Positions 34,965 to 48,160 of a DNA stretch of 64,000 nt are shown piece by piece. Origin of the DNA: Carnegiea gigantea (taxonomy: Eukaryota > Streptophyta > Magnoliopsida > Caryophyllales > Cactaceae). The position numbers were made by a program, and so were the translations under genes. The notes below the pieces were generated by a model. It ran no database searches and was not told the origin of the DNA. It worked only from the letters and a program-made list of their open reading frames with translations. Within the stretch, counting starts at the first letter, position 1. Every line of letters begins with the position of its first letter. The stretch spans positions 1,072,001 through 1,136,000 of the forward strand of contig JAKOGI010000027.1 in the NCBI GenBank assembly GCA_029747015.1, read 5' to 3'.

Positions 34965-36786
34965 ATGAGTACACCACAAGGAATCTTGGAAGGTCAATCT
35001 GTGACCAGACCTCCATACTTCAATGGACAACACTACAGTTGGTGGAAAAATCAAATGGAGAACTATATCCAAGCTGAGGATTATGAGTCATGGATGCTCA
35101 GTGTGAATGGTCCTTACATTCCAGTGAAAGTCATAACTGATGGGAAGACTGTTCCTAAGGAGCCGAAGGAATTCGACTCAGATGATTTTAGAAAGATGGA
35201 GAAAAACGCCAAAGCCAAGAAGCTGCTATATTTTGGACTCGGACCTGATGAGTACACTCGCATCTCAGAGCGTGAATCCGCAAAAGAGATATGGAATGCC
35301 CTTCAAGTAGCTCACGAATGAACCAATCAAGTCAAGCAATCCAGGATCGAGCTGTTGGCGAGCAAATATGAGCTATTCGAGATGAGTGATAAAGAAACAA
35401 TCATGGACATGTATACTCGATTCACCCATATTACTAATGAGTTAAAATCATTGGAAAAATCCTTTACTACTGAAAAGTTGGTTAGGAAGATTCTTAGAAT
35501 TTTACCTCATTCATGGGAATCAAAGGTCACTGCAATCCAAGAAGTAAAAAAGATGAATGAGATTTTGTTGGATGAGCTTATTAGGAACTTACAAACATAT
35601 GAACTAAGGAGAAACTCTCAGATGAAGGGGGAAGTGAAGAAAGATCGTGGGCTTGTACTAAAGGCAAGGGAAAGTGATAGCTCAGATTTTGATGAAGAAG
35701 GAATGGCCATGATTGCACGAAAATTCAAGAAATTTTTCAAAAAGACCGAAAGCGTATACAAAATGGGCAACACCAGCAAGGCTAAAAATAGTGACCGAGA
35801 TCAGTTCTCATGATGTTTCAAGTGCGAAAGGTAAGATCATGTAGTGAAGAATTGCCCCTTGTTGAAGGAAAAACAGGGGTCAGAACAGGCCCGAACCAGA
35901 GGCAGAAAAACTCAATTAACTAATGCTGAAAAATGGTTCACCAAAGCAATGATGGCAGCTTGGGGAGACACCTCAGAAGAAAAAGAAGACTCTCAAGATG
36001 AAGAAGAAGCAGTGGCTCTCATGGCTCGAAGTGAATCTGGCTCACTCTGATGGTGAAAGTCTCAAAAAGGAGGTACGTAATCTTAGCAAGAAAAAACTTG
36101 AAAAATTAATTTTTTTCATTGATGGAGGAATGTGAAGCTCTAACTTCTGAAAATTGCATGCTTAAAAGTACCTGCTCAGATTTAGAAAAGGATGTTAAGA
36201 TACTAGAAAGAAAAAGGCAAGAACTTAAACATATGAATGAGGCTCTCATGTATGAGAAGCTTGAAATTAATGAAAAGGTTCTTACCTTAAGTAAAGAATT
36301 AGACATCCTTAAGGACCTGAGTGACAAGAAAGAGGAAGAACTCAACACTAAAATCAGAGAACTAGAAAGTGAGTCTTCAAAGTTAAAGCATAATCTAGAA
36401 TCCAAATGAATGACAACAAATAGCTTCGAGAACAGGTCCAGAGAGCTGAAATTGACTTCACTGAAAACAGGTGCTGAAACAGTTCCTCAGAAGCTCTGAA
36501 CTGGCTTAATACTCATCATAACCGAAACAAAAAAGGGTTAGGTTTTGTGAATAGACATGTTACTAAGCCAGTAGACAAGAAGTATGTTGGTTTGCCAGAA
36601 AATATAATTTGTTATCATTGTGGAAAAACTGGTCATTATCGATATACTTGCTCCTTGAGAAAAAGGGACATGGAAAGAAACTCATTATATATTAAACAAA
36701 TATGGATTAGAAAAGATGAATTAAATTCTATGATAAAGAAAAGAATGGGATCCAAGGGGATCTGGGTTCTCAAGACTAATAACTAG
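34965..36786 (+). pseudogene. gag: Sirevirus 2 gag
   Basis: Colinear with Sirevirus 1 gag and starting at the equivalent ATG. The frame is interrupted by TGA at 35319 and 35811 and by a stop inside the first zinc knuckle near 35830. A 2-bp deletion near 36045, compared with Sirevirus 1, shifts the frame before the coiled coil. The second knuckle is intact near 36610 (CYHCGKTGHYRYTC). The stops differ from those in Sirevirus 1, so the two elements decayed separately. Confidence 0.85.
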
Positions 36787-36799
36787 CTGTTTTGCAGGT

Positions 36800-39775
36800 T
36801 AAAGTGAGAGGAGGTAATTAATTGTGATATTTGGATAGTGGTTGCTTGAGTCATATGACAGGAGATAAATCAAATTTCCTCTCACTTAAAGCCTTTGATG
36901 GGGGGAGAGTGGCATTTGGAAACGGCAAATCTGGGACAATTGTTGGTGTAGGTAAGATAGGTAAATCACTCTCTCACTCAATTGATAACGTGTACTTAGT
37001 TGATGGGTTACAACATAATTTTCTAAGTGTGTCCCAATTGTGTGATGTTGGGTTTACTTCAAATCAATGTTTGATTACCAATATCAAATCTGAAGAGGTT
37101 GTGCTTAGGGGGAAGCGACACAACAATGTTTATAAATTATGTGTTCTTGAACTTCCTCAAAATCATTTGACTTGCTTGAGTATTCTTGATGATGATATTA
37201 TGCTTTGGCACAAGAGGCTAGGTTATGCTAGTCTTTCCTTGCTAAACAAACTTGTGTCTAAAGATCTAGTTGTTGGCTTACCTTCCATCAAATACAATGA
37301 TGACAAGGTATGCGATGCTTGCGCTAAAGGAAAGCAAACTAGAATTGCATTCAAGTCAAAGAAGTATGTTAGTACTTCTCGACCCCTTGAGCTATTACAT
37401 GTTGATTTGTGTGGTCCCATGAGGATCACAAGTAGGGACGGCAAGAGGTATGTGTTTGTTATAGTAGATGATTACCCTCGTTTTACTTGAACTTTATTCC
37501 TAACATCTAAAGATGAATCTTTTGAAGTATTCATTATATTTCTTAAAAAAACTGAAAAGAGAATAGGACACTCATTGATGAGTCTTAGATCTGATCATGG
37601 AAAGAAATTTGAAAATTCAAACTTTATTGATTATTGTAATGAACATGGCATTGATCATAATTTTTCAGCCCCAAGAACGCCCAACAAAACGGGGTGGTAG
37701 AGTGAAAAAATCGAACTTTATAAGACATGACTAGAACCATGCTTGTTGCTAGTGGTCTTCCTAGAAATTTTTGGGCAGAAGTATTGAATACAGCTTGTTA
37801 CATAATTAATAGATGCATGGTCAGACCCATTCACAATAAGACTCCTTATGAACTTTTCAAGGGACGAAAACCCAATATTATGCACCTAAGAGTTTTGGTT
37901 GCAAATGTTATGTATACAATAATGGGAAGTAGCCTTTGGGAAAGTTTGACCCTAGGAGTGATGAGGCAATTTTCTTGGGATACTCTTCGCATAGTAAAGC
38001 TTACAAAGTATTCAACAAAAGAACTATATGTGTTAAGGAGAGTCCTCATGTATTATTTGATGAAACTAACTCCTTGATTAAGAATGATGTACAGGATGAA
38101 GATTTTGATCTTGGACATGTAAGAAAAGACAATGGTAAGATGCTTGAAAATGAACTACTCACTGAAGTTAATGGTAAGGAAAGTGGGCAGGAAGGAGACC
38201 AATCAGGGGAAAGCCTGGCTGACCCTGATATGGACCGAAACCAGCCCACTCAATCCCAGACTTCTCTGACTGATCTGGGAAAAGGCTTCCGACCTGATCC
38301 CACACAAGTTCCTGCAAACAGCCAGGAGAAAGTGAAAAGTGGATCTATGGATCTTTTCACTTCACGACCCTGGAAACACCAAACCTCGCACCCCCTTGAC
38401 CAAATTATTTCTGATATTAACACAGGGGTACAGACCAGATCTAAGCTCAGAAATTTTTGTGCTTTCTATGCCTTTTTATCTCACATCAAGCCTAAGAATA
38501 TTCATGAAGTTCTTGCAAATTCTGACTGGGTTACAGCCATGCAAGAAGAGCTTCATCAGTTTGAAAGGAGCAGGGTCTGACATCTTGAACCACAACCTGA
38601 GTACAGAACAATTATTGGAACCAAGTGGATGTTCAAAAACAACTTGGATGAGTTGGGAACAGTCACTAGGAATAAGGTCAGGCTGGTGGTCCAAGGTTAC
38701 AATCAAGAAGAAGGGATTGACTTTGAAGAAACGCTTGTACCTGTCACAAGGTTAGAGGCTATTCGAATCTTGATAGCCTTTGCAGCCCACATGGAGATCA
38801 AGTTGTACCAAATGGATGTCAAGAGTGCCTTCCTTAATGGAAATCTTAAAGAAGAGGTATATGTAAAACAATCCCCTGGTTTTGAAAGTCCTGATTTTCC
38901 TAACCATATTTTCAAACTTGACAAAGCACTTTATGGTCTAAAACAAGCTCTTAGAGCTTAGTATGAACGATTGTTAAGTTTCTTAATTGAGAATGATTTT
39001 CAAAGAGGTAAGATAGATAATACCTTATTTCTCAAATCTAAGAGGGAACATTTGTTGATTGTTCAAGTATATGTCGATGACATTATATTTAGTGCAACCA
39101 ACAATAATTTATGTGATGAATTTTGAAAATTGATGAGAAGTGAGTTTGAGATGAGCATGATGGGCGAGCTTAATTTTTTCGTAGGCTTGCAAATTAAATA
39201 AACCTCGAATGGAACTATTATCCATCAACAAAAATATGTCAAGGAACTACTTAAGTGGTTTGGGATGGAATCGGCTAAGCCCAAAGACACTCCTATCTCT
39301 CCTTCCACCAGATTGGTGATGGATGATGAAAGTCCTTAAGTTAATGAAAAATCATATAGGGGCATGATAGGGTCATTCCTATACCTAACCGCTAGTAGAC
39401 CTGACATTATTTTCAGTATTGGTCTGTGTGCCCATTTTCAGTCAAATCCAAAAGAAACACACTTGAAAGGTGTAAAAAGAATTTTTTGATATTTGAAAAA
39501 CACCTCTGATCTGGCACTATGGTATCCACGTGGATGCAACTTTGACCTCATTGGATATACTGTGCTGACTATGCTAGATTTCTGGTTGACAGAAAGAACA
39601 CCTCAGGTATGGCTACTTTTCTTGGGCCCTACTTGGTCTCTTGGTCTACAAAGAAACAGCATTCAGTCGTCATTCCACAACAGAAGCCGAGTATGTAGCG
39701 GCTGCTTCTTGTTGTGCTCAATTGTTGTGGATATGGCAACAACTCAAGGATTTTGGTGTTGACACGGGATGCATT
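36800..39775 (+). pseudogene. pol: Sirevirus 2 pol, 3'-deleted
   Basis: Protease (DSGCLSHM near 36832) and the first half of integrase are in one frame to 37490. The integrase zinc region reads RLGYAS, with Tyr for the second His, while CDACAKG is intact. A frameshift lies near 37690 in the region holding the catalytic Glu. RT (38629-38961) ends at a TAG, but the catalytic box YVDD further on (near 39068) is intact, unlike Sirevirus 1. More stops lie near 39125, 39200, 39340 and 39487. Sequence stops abruptly inside RNase H near 39775, joining a point equal to about 22275 of Sirevirus 1. Confidence 0.88.
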
Positions 39776-40111
39776 TTGGATTTTTCTTTTATTACACTTC
39801 CTCTAAAAATTGCAACTTTTCCCAAGGTGTAATGATTTCTTGGCATGCAAATTCCTTCTCTCTCTCTAACACCAGCCGCAAAAAAAAAAAGAGGGGAGGA
39901 TTTTTTTTTGAATTGTGGTCAACCCTTTTCAAACCACTTTTCATTTCCTCAACCACCTTCTCTCCTCTCCTCAAGCACCCTGTTCTCCCTCCTCTTCCTA
40001 AAACCCTCAAAACCCTAACTCCTTCCTTCCTCAAGCTCCCCAACGACACGAATTCCGGGTAATGGCAAGTTCTTACGTCGCAAATCACGGCACCCCCGCT
40101 CACTTCGAGTC

Positions 40112-41817
40112 GTGCAATCAGGACAACGAGAAGGGATGCCGCTCGATCTAATTACGGCATCATCATTATCGCCGGTGGTAGCTACTCCGGCACCCACGTA
40201 TGGTCTTTCTCTCTTTATCTTTCAATTTCTAAAAAGTGCTGATTTGAGGTCCATAGGAATTGAACTTGAGGCCATACCCCCTGTTAAGTTGGTTTTGGAA
40301 TGGGATTTGGTGTTGTATGAACCACATATGATTGAGCTGAAATTCCCTGAAAACAGTGGAGAATTTGTGATTGTGGAGGATTGGGTTGAAGAGCTAACTT
40401 GAATGATGATCGTGTGTGTGATATTAAAGAGGATGAGTCTCTTATTCGGTTCAAACGAACCGTGAAACCAACCCCAAAAACAACTCCTCAAATAGCGCCC
40501 AAACCACCCATTCGCCGAGTCAAAACCACCACCAAACCTAATGTGCCTCTCACCCTTACCCTGTGGTGGCCTCGTACTCAGAGTGTGGGTCCTGCCATCC
40601 CAGTGGACCTACCCGAGGACAAGGTTGCTACACCTTTAAAGAAGCCTAAATCCACTTCCAAAACACTGTCCAAATTACCTGTGCAAACAGCCTCCCAAAC
40701 GCCTTCCCCGTCTGTGCCCTCGAAGAAATGTGCCCCGAAACGGGGTTCTCTAGAACAGGGGTCTGACCTGGGTGAGAGAAGTGAGGAACACTCAAAAAAG
40801 AAATCAAGAAAGTCAATGACCCAAGGGGAAAGGTATAGCCATTTCCTGTCGAAAGTCGTGGTGCAAAGGAGGATAGTGAAGGTTTTATACTTCCAAGAAC
40901 AGGGCTTAGAGGTGTTCTTGGACAAATTGCGAGCACAGGGTTGGTTGAATACATTTATCAATATTAAGAGAGGCTGCTCAGTACCTGAATTAGCGGAATT
41001 TTATGCCAATTGTGAGGTCATTAATGGGATAGTGACTAGTTCTGTTCACGGTCGGGAACTTTGTTTTGATGCTGATAATCTGGGAGCTTGGCTTGGGGTA
41101 CCATCTAAAGGATTTGATGTGTATGTAAGGGAGGATAAAACTGTACTGAGCAATGACCAATTGTTGGATCTCACCAGAAAACTAGCCCAACAACCTGACT
41201 TAAGTGCACCCCGGTCTGTAAGAAAGGGGGAAATACAGCCTTTACATCGGTTGTTATTCTGGTTTGTCATTAACAATGTGATTCCTCGAGGGCAGGGACG
41301 CAATCTTGTGGACTCTATGGACATATACCTTACTGACCTTCTCGATCGGGGAGAGCCAATTAATTTGTCTACTATCATGATTAGTCACATTGGACGAATT
41401 GCCAACACTTCCAGAAGCCATGATCTGAGCTATAGTTTTCTTTTGACTTCAGTGTTTGAAACTCTGGGGATCCCTTTGCAAAAGAGAATAGGCTTTCAGG
41501 TAACCGATGAAATAAGGAGAAATACTTTACTTGGGTGTGGGTTCTAGATTAAGAAGAGTGATGGAACCGTGTTAGAACAAGGACCCAAAACACCCTTTGA
41601 CCCTGGTCCCCATCCTGTTTCTAGTATGGCAGCATCGTCCAGCACTACCACTGTTGCGACTCTCGTCCAGGATCAGCTCCATCCGAAGAAAGAGATTGCT
41701 GAAATGAAGCAAGCACTGACTGAAGAAAAGGCCTTGAATGCGCAACGCCATGAGGATATCCTTCATGCCCTCTCTGCCGTCACGGCTAAACTTGCTCCAT
41801 CCTCCTCTTCTCCCTGA
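40112..41817 (+). pseudogene. Sirevirus 2 envelope-like ORF, largely open
   Basis: Most of the protein is in one open frame from 40399 to the TAG at 41545 (382 codons). That frame holds the Thr/Pro/Lys-rich linker and the complete putative plant transposon protein domain (ELCFDADNLGAWLGVPSKGF near 41055, IPRGQGRNLVDSMD near 41281). The N-terminal part (40112-40402) is put out of frame by a single-base deletion near 40397. The final coiled coil (41569-41817) follows the TAG in the same frame. This is much better preserved than gag or pol in the same element. Confidence 0.8.
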
Positions 41818-42284
41818 TTCATCTCTGTTTTTATTTACCCTGTTCCCATCAACACTATTTGCCTTTTTGTTTAGTTAATCTTGATTCTGCATGTGATTGA
41901 CAATGGTTACATCTGTTTTTAGTTTGGTTTGGTTATTCCATGCCCTTGCTTGCCTTTACTGTTGTGTGTTTGTGCGTAACTAGGATAGCCAATATCATTA
42001 TGTACCATATATTTGACTGTATCGTGGATTATTTTCCCTCATTACCTATGGTAGTGAGTGCATCCCCACTGACTTTATGCATATGGCCTCCTAGACCTTT
42101 TTGATGATGTCAAAAGGGGGAAGACAAGTATGATCATGTTCCAATTAAATCAGCTGGTTTAAGTTGACTTCCTATTCTTATGTATCTCTCCTGTGTGATC
42201 TAGATATTTTGACCTAAGTTTGGCACTAATGTTTTTATCCTCTGCTGTGTCTCACCTTTGATGGTCATTTGGTTTGTCATCATC

Positions 42285-42299
42285 AAAAAGGGGGGAATT
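42285..42299 (+). other. Polypurine tract of Sirevirus 2
   Basis: AAAAAGGGGGGAATT directly precedes the 3' LTR. Confidence 0.9.
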
Positions 42300-43619
42300 T
42301 GTTGAATCAATCTTATATAAGGTTTTGATGATTACAACCCAAATGTGCTAATTATGCTTGACTTGAGGTGAGTGCTAGAATCATGTGGTAAGACAGATTG
42401 CAAACATCTTGGAGATCAGTTCGAAATATCATGTTTGAAGCTATGTGATAAAATTGTATGTTGAAAGTAACAGAAGTTGCAAACACCCTGAAGAACAGGT
42501 CGAAGAAGCTGCAATCATCAAAGTGGACATATGTGCACATCATCAGCAGAATACAAGAGTCTTTAGAATCTTAGGGCTAATTACTGGTTATACTTGTCTA
42601 GATTCTTGTTAATATGCCAAAGAAGAACTTGACTTAACACTCACCTTGAAGAAATTATTTAAGCTGACTCAAAACACTGCTCGGAACAATTGAGCAAACA
42701 AGTTTGCAGTGCTCTGAGGGCAGCGAGTGCAAAAATCGATTTTCAAAGATTTCAAGAGTTTTCCTACTGCCAAAATTCCCAATGTATTTAGGATCGATTT
42801 TCTGATAATATTGTGTTTTAGAAAGAGTATTTTCCTAGATAATATTGGTCTTCTAAAAAGATTTTTTCAAAAGATTTTATCTTATCCTTAAAGGATATGA
42901 TTTCCTAAAATGATAATTTCTTGAAGGATTTAATTCCTTTTAGGATACTGAGTATTTTCAGAGTTATTATGGAAATCAAATCCTTACTTTTTTGTGGGTA
43001 TATACGCACTCGCTTCTCATATCTTCTAAAACGGTTTTTTCAAGACAAACATCGAGTTTTTTGTGAGCTTATTCTCTGAGTGAAAAAACCTTTAAGGAGT
43101 GTTCTAAATTGAGTCATTCTTTCTGGCATAATAGGGTTTGTAAGTTTACCTTACATTCAGCTTGCTTAGAAGTATAAAAGTAAGGTGGTCTTCTATTCTT
43201 TTCTGTCATCAGTTAAGTCTAGAGTGTGTCCAAGTTTTGGAGATTTTTGGACGTGTTGTGTGACTCATTCTCAGGTAGAAAATAGTTACGTGTGTGTAAC
43301 TAGAGTCTCGGGGGAGACTAAGTTACGTATGTGATGTTATTACGTGTGTTACATAGTGTAACGAACTTGACCCGTGTTAGTGAAAGTATTTGTTGAAATC
43401 CTACTGAAATAAGTCGTAGTTTTTACACCTCCATTGGGCCAGAGATGGTTTTCCATGTAAAATCTTGTATCTCCTTTATTTCCGCATTCAAAACTTTGTT
43501 TCTACCTTACTGCAAACACATCTCCCAACAGGTCTAACGAGTGTTCTAAAACAGAAAGAAAAAAAATGAAAGACACAATTCACCCCCTCTTATGTCCTTG
43601 TGTGCCTTAAAACTTAACA
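42300..43619 (+). repeat. 3' LTR of Sirevirus 2
   Basis: Starts TGTTGAATCAATC and ends CTTAAAACTTAACA, 1320 bp. The TATA box has become TATATACG near 43001. Confidence 0.95.
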
Positions 43620-43678
43620 AACAGGTTGACCCGTTTATCCCTATGAGTACCCGACCTATTGCCACCCCTAGATTGTAT

Positions 43679-44447
43679 CATTACCAGCGTAAGGGAGACT
43701 AGCTATACAGTAGGGTAGATCAACATAGTAGGCACTTCATTGCAGGAGTGGTTTAAAATTAGGATTTCTTCAGACACTACATATATTGGTTCAACATAAA
43801 TCACCTTATAATGCAAACAAATTTGTAATTGTATTTTCATTATTTTGTTTAGCTATAACTTATAAGAGGGTATTGGAAATAACAATTACTTTATAATTAT
43901 GATTACCACAAACTTATTAATCATGATGATTGCATTACAAGGTTGATTGTATTATTTAACCAAACATCTCATATATTAATGTCAACAAAAGTAAACAAAT
44001 GAGAACTGTTGTGGCATATAATCCATGTTATATGGTTGTTCTGGGTCTACCCTTCCTAGATAGGCCCAGAGAAATTATTTTTTAAAATGTGTGGACAGAT
44101 AGACGTAGGGAAATTTTTGGTTGCTAACACTAAGAAGAAAAATGAGATTTATATCACTTGGCTAGTAGAAAGGCAGGCCAAGAATTCACATCTCGCAATT
44201 TCATTAAGTTTGAGAAAATTTCTTAATCTTATTTCATGGGTATTTATGGCTACATATTCCAAATCCATACAAAGTATATTGCATTGTACATCATCATATG
44301 GATATTTTTGTCACAATTGCATTTGATATCTTATATCCCAACCAATAAGTTAATTTAAAACAAAATGAATGGAATAGTTCTAACAATGGCTGTGCATTGT
44401 AACTTTTGTGTGTTGGGGGGCTCAACATGATGTGCGTACACCTTGAT
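43679..44447. other. Intergenic, no gene seen
   Basis: AT-rich DNA without recognisable coding, RNA or repeat structure. Confidence 0.5.
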
Positions 44448-44450
44448 TTA

Positions 44451-44883
44451 GGCCCTATTCAGTAAAATTAGCGGTTCAAGTAGCGAATAGCGGTTTAGGT
44501 AGCGGATAGCTGTTCAGGTAGCGGATAGCGTTACTAATTTAGCTGTTAGCGGATAGTTGTTTAGAAGAGCAGTTGAATAAAATGTGTTCGGTAAATTTAG
44601 CTTTTGGATTAGCTGATTAATATAAATTGACATAAAAGGATATAGATAATTTCCAAAGATAAAATTTTCAAAGGGTAATTTTTGGTATAAAAATATGAAA
44701 CACTACTTTTGAATGTAAAACGTTAATACTATTAGCTTTTCAAAAACACTAATTAAAACGCTAAACGCTACTTGAAATGCTAGTCAAAACACTATGTCAC
44801 CGAACACTAAAAATTACGTGATGAGTGTATTGACTTAGTCAAAACGCCAAACGCTATCCAAAACGCTGTTGCCGAACACGCCC
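44451..44883 (+). mobile_element. 433-bp MITE with TTA target duplication
   Basis: Flanked by TTA at 44448-44450 and 44884-44886. Ends GGCCCTATTCAGTAAAATT and GCCGAACACGCCC. Reverse-orientation match to 12147-12579, with the same length. Confidence 0.85.
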
Positions 44884-44887
44884 TTAG

Positions 44888-45200
44888 AAAAAATTACTAA
44901 ACGGTTTATTGTGATTTGGTAAAATAATTTTGGGGACCCATTTTTTCTGATAAACATTATGGGATGGTTGTACTTTGGATAAATACACATGTGGGACCCA
45001 CTTTTAGACACACAACGGTTATAGCCCACAAGTACCATCAATAGAATTTCACTTTAACTCCTCGGAAATCAAACTTTGCTGCCAGAAATAGACCAAAAAA
45101 ATATTTATCCAAAGTACAACTATCCCAGAAATATTTATCAGAAAAAGTGGGTCCCCAAAATTATTTTACCGAACCTTAATGGACCATTGAGTAATTTTTT
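44888..45200. mobile_element. Foldback-type MITE with ~98-bp inverted arms
   Basis: The arm 44888-44985 (AAAAAATTACT ... TTGGATAAATA) is the inverted match of 45102-45200 (TATTTATCCAA ... GTAATTTTTT), with a few mismatches and a 116-bp spacer. It abuts the TTA of the MITE to its left. No transposase; superfamily not determined. Confidence 0.8.
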
Positions 45201-45492
45201 CCCCTTGATTTAGGATAAAAGTTTATTGAACTTTTATTGCTCATGCTATGGTCTTTTTTCTTGCTCTTAATCAAAATATTCATTGACAAAGTTTTGAGTT
45301 CTCTTCTTATCAATTGAAGGAGGGAAAAAAATCGGAGTCAAGTGTAGTCAGAAAGCTAAAATCCCTAGAAGAAATTGTAATTCTAATTCAGTTTTAATCA
45401 ATAGAGTTTGTGAAAGGAACCAAATATATTTCCATGTAATAAGACGCCATCTGAAAATTTGTTGAGATAGACAAGGGGTAGTTTAGCATCTC

Positions 45493-45612
45493 TTTGGTCA
45501 TGTTCGGCAATAGCGTTTTGAGCAGCATCTCTTTGGTCATGTTCGGCAATAACTATCCGCTATCTGAACCGCTATCCGCTACCTAAATAACTAATTTGGC
45601 TGAATAGGACCT
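45493..45612. repeat. Fragment of the 433-bp MITE family
   Basis: CATGTTCGGCAATA occurs twice (near 45498 and 45538), followed by GCTATCCGCTATCTGAACC-like words and a GGACC-type end. An internally deleted copy with a partial duplication. Confidence 0.55.
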
Positions 45613-46476
45613 TTATTTCGTGTAATGATTTTCACACTTGATATTTCATACGAAGATTGAGAAGGGCTGCAAAAAGCCAGTATGAAGTTTTGCACTGCTT
45701 ATTGGACTTGATAACACTAAACAATAAGGATAATTTATTTGAGATAACCTATCCAAAACTTATCACCCTTTTTTATTTTAGTACATATAATTGCCGATAT
45801 ATAATATAATGCAAAAGTGAAGAAATCAAACCTGAATTTAATTTATGGAAGATGTACGTCTTTACTGGCAACTTTGAACCTAACTAATAAGTATGAGGAT
45901 CATTTTGAGATAGAAAAAGCACATTTAAAATTAAAAATTAGAGAATTTGCTGTTTGATTCATCCCAAAACCTAACCATAACATAATCAAGCCAAATCGCT
46001 TTTGGACCACTTCCCACTTTCCTCATTAATCCAGAAGGTCAGGGAGGAAAAGAAAGCCTTTAGAACGGCATGCATTTATATTTTTAATTATCCAACGAAA
46101 AAGACAAGCATATATAACTTAACAAAGGTAAACTAATTGATAACGAGAATTAGAATTTTTCTGAATGGGTTAAGGGTATGCTCTTTTCGACTTATGACAA
46201 ATACTTATCAGTATTTATTTTTAAAACATACTTAATCATACTGAATTAAAACATGTTGAATCATGCTGAATGGTTGAACTAATATAACTATGCATTTTCA
46301 ATAAGAACTTAACTGGAGCTTGATTGTTAATCACTAACTAGCTTCAAATCTGAAATTATTATAGGGTTTTATTTCCGAAAAGCAACATATAATCCCAGGA
46401 GTTTATGTTTAATAAATACTTATTGTATAATTTTTCATAAGCATTATATTTTTGTTTTTGTTGTTCTTTCTTCCTC

Positions 46477-46477
<1 letters not shown>
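45613..46477. other. Intergenic, no gene seen
   Basis: AT-rich. Some MITE-like words near 46190-46290, but no boundaries. Confidence 0.4.

Positions 46478-46541
<64 letters not shown>
46478..46541. repeat. (ATT)n microsatellite
   Basis: About 21 uninterrupted ATT units. Confidence 0.98.
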
Positions 46542-47432
<891 letters not shown>

Positions 47433-47757
47433 TAGCCCTAATTGAACTCTAAAAAATCTATTTTTTTTTCTCATAAGCATCCTAAAGGAAATACATACAT
47501 GCTAGAGTTCATAGAGATCAAGCACTTCAGTATATAATATGTACCTTGTAAATTAAATTCAAGCAGTAATAGATCATAAAAGCATCGATAGGATTATGTA
47601 TATCTGGATCTTTCTACACCCTGCAATCGACAAAACTACTGTGCTTGTGAAAGCATATGACAAAGAAGAAGCATATGTCAATCAATCCATCACACACAAG
47701 ATACAAAGAGATCAAATTAAAATCAAAGAAAGAAGCAATTAAGAGACAGAAATAATT

Positions 47758-47877
47758 AAATTAAGGGGGTGACAGACAGAGAGTGAGCACAAATAGCTTC
47801 AAGCACGGCCAATTTCATGCAAGAAAACAACCATCTGTGCTCACTCTCTTCTGTCACCGCCCTCGTACCCTTAATTT
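47758..47877 (-). ncRNA. MIR156: MIR156 precursor hairpin
   Basis: On the minus strand, positions 47856-47837 read TGACAGAAGAGAGTGAGCAC, identical to the conserved 20-nt plant miR156. The opposite arm (47790-47770) is its complement with a single extra base. A loop of 46 nt lies between them, and the stem extends through AAATTAAGGG (47758-47767) and CCCTTAATTT (47868-47877). miR156 acts with ARGONAUTE1 to cleave and repress SPL transcription-factor mRNAs and sets the juvenile phase of plants. A TATA box lies upstream at 48133-48140, with CT-rich leader sequence. Perfect mature sequence and an intact stem suggest an active gene. Which family letter it corresponds to cannot be told. Confidence 0.95.
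47837..47856 (-). ncRNA. miR156: Mature miR156
   Basis: The 20-nt guide on the 5' arm of the hairpin, starting with U as AGO1-loaded miRNAs do. Confidence 0.95.
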
Positions 47878-48132
47878 CTTAATTTGTTCATTCACTCTTG
47901 TTGGGCATGAAGATCACAGCCATGTCACTGTAGCAAAGCAAATAAGAGGAGCAGAGAAGAGAGAACTAAAGTAAAGAAACCCTAATTAGGGTTTTCCTGT
48001 TTTTTAGAAGAGGAACAGTCAAAGCAAAGAAGCACTGTTCACAATGATCGATACTCAACCCAAGTGCATACAAGGGTTGGAAACAGTGCTCTGCTTTGGT
48101 GTGGTGCAAGAGAAGGCATGCTGGTGGGGCTG

Positions 48133-48140
48133 TTTATATA
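48133..48140 (-). promoter_or_regulatory. TATA box of MIR156
   Basis: TATATAAA in CTCTATATAAACAG context on the minus strand, about 280 bp upstream of the mature miRNA. A transcription start about 30 bp further (near 48100) is expected. A (CT/GA)n tract lies just upstream, a common feature of plant promoters. Confidence 0.7.
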
Positions 48141-48160
48141 GAGTTGGAAGCAAAGATATT

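Larger units (their letters stand above)
33584..43619 (+). mobile_element. Sirevirus-type Ty1/copia LTR retrotransposon 2
   Basis: Same family and orientation as Sirevirus 1, 10.0 kb, with both LTRs, primer site and polypurine tract. Target duplication AATAG (33579-33583) and AACAG (43620-43624), 4 of 5 identical. LTRs differ at about 18 sites in the first 285 bp by eye (about 6%). About 500 bp are deleted near 39775, removing the end of RNase H and the start of the spacer. Gag and pol are heavily broken, while the envelope-like ORF is largely open. Confidence 0.96.
33179..43670. mobile_element. hAT-like element split by Sirevirus 2
   Basis: The left end AAGGGGCAGGCAATA and right end ATTGCCACCCCTA are inverted repeats. 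They are flanked by GACTGTAT (33171-33178) and GATTGTAT (43671-43678), 7 of 8 identical. The element's own DNA is 33179-33583 plus 43620-43670, rich in GGGTCGGGT words. The Sirevirus sits inside it. Confidence 0.85.
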
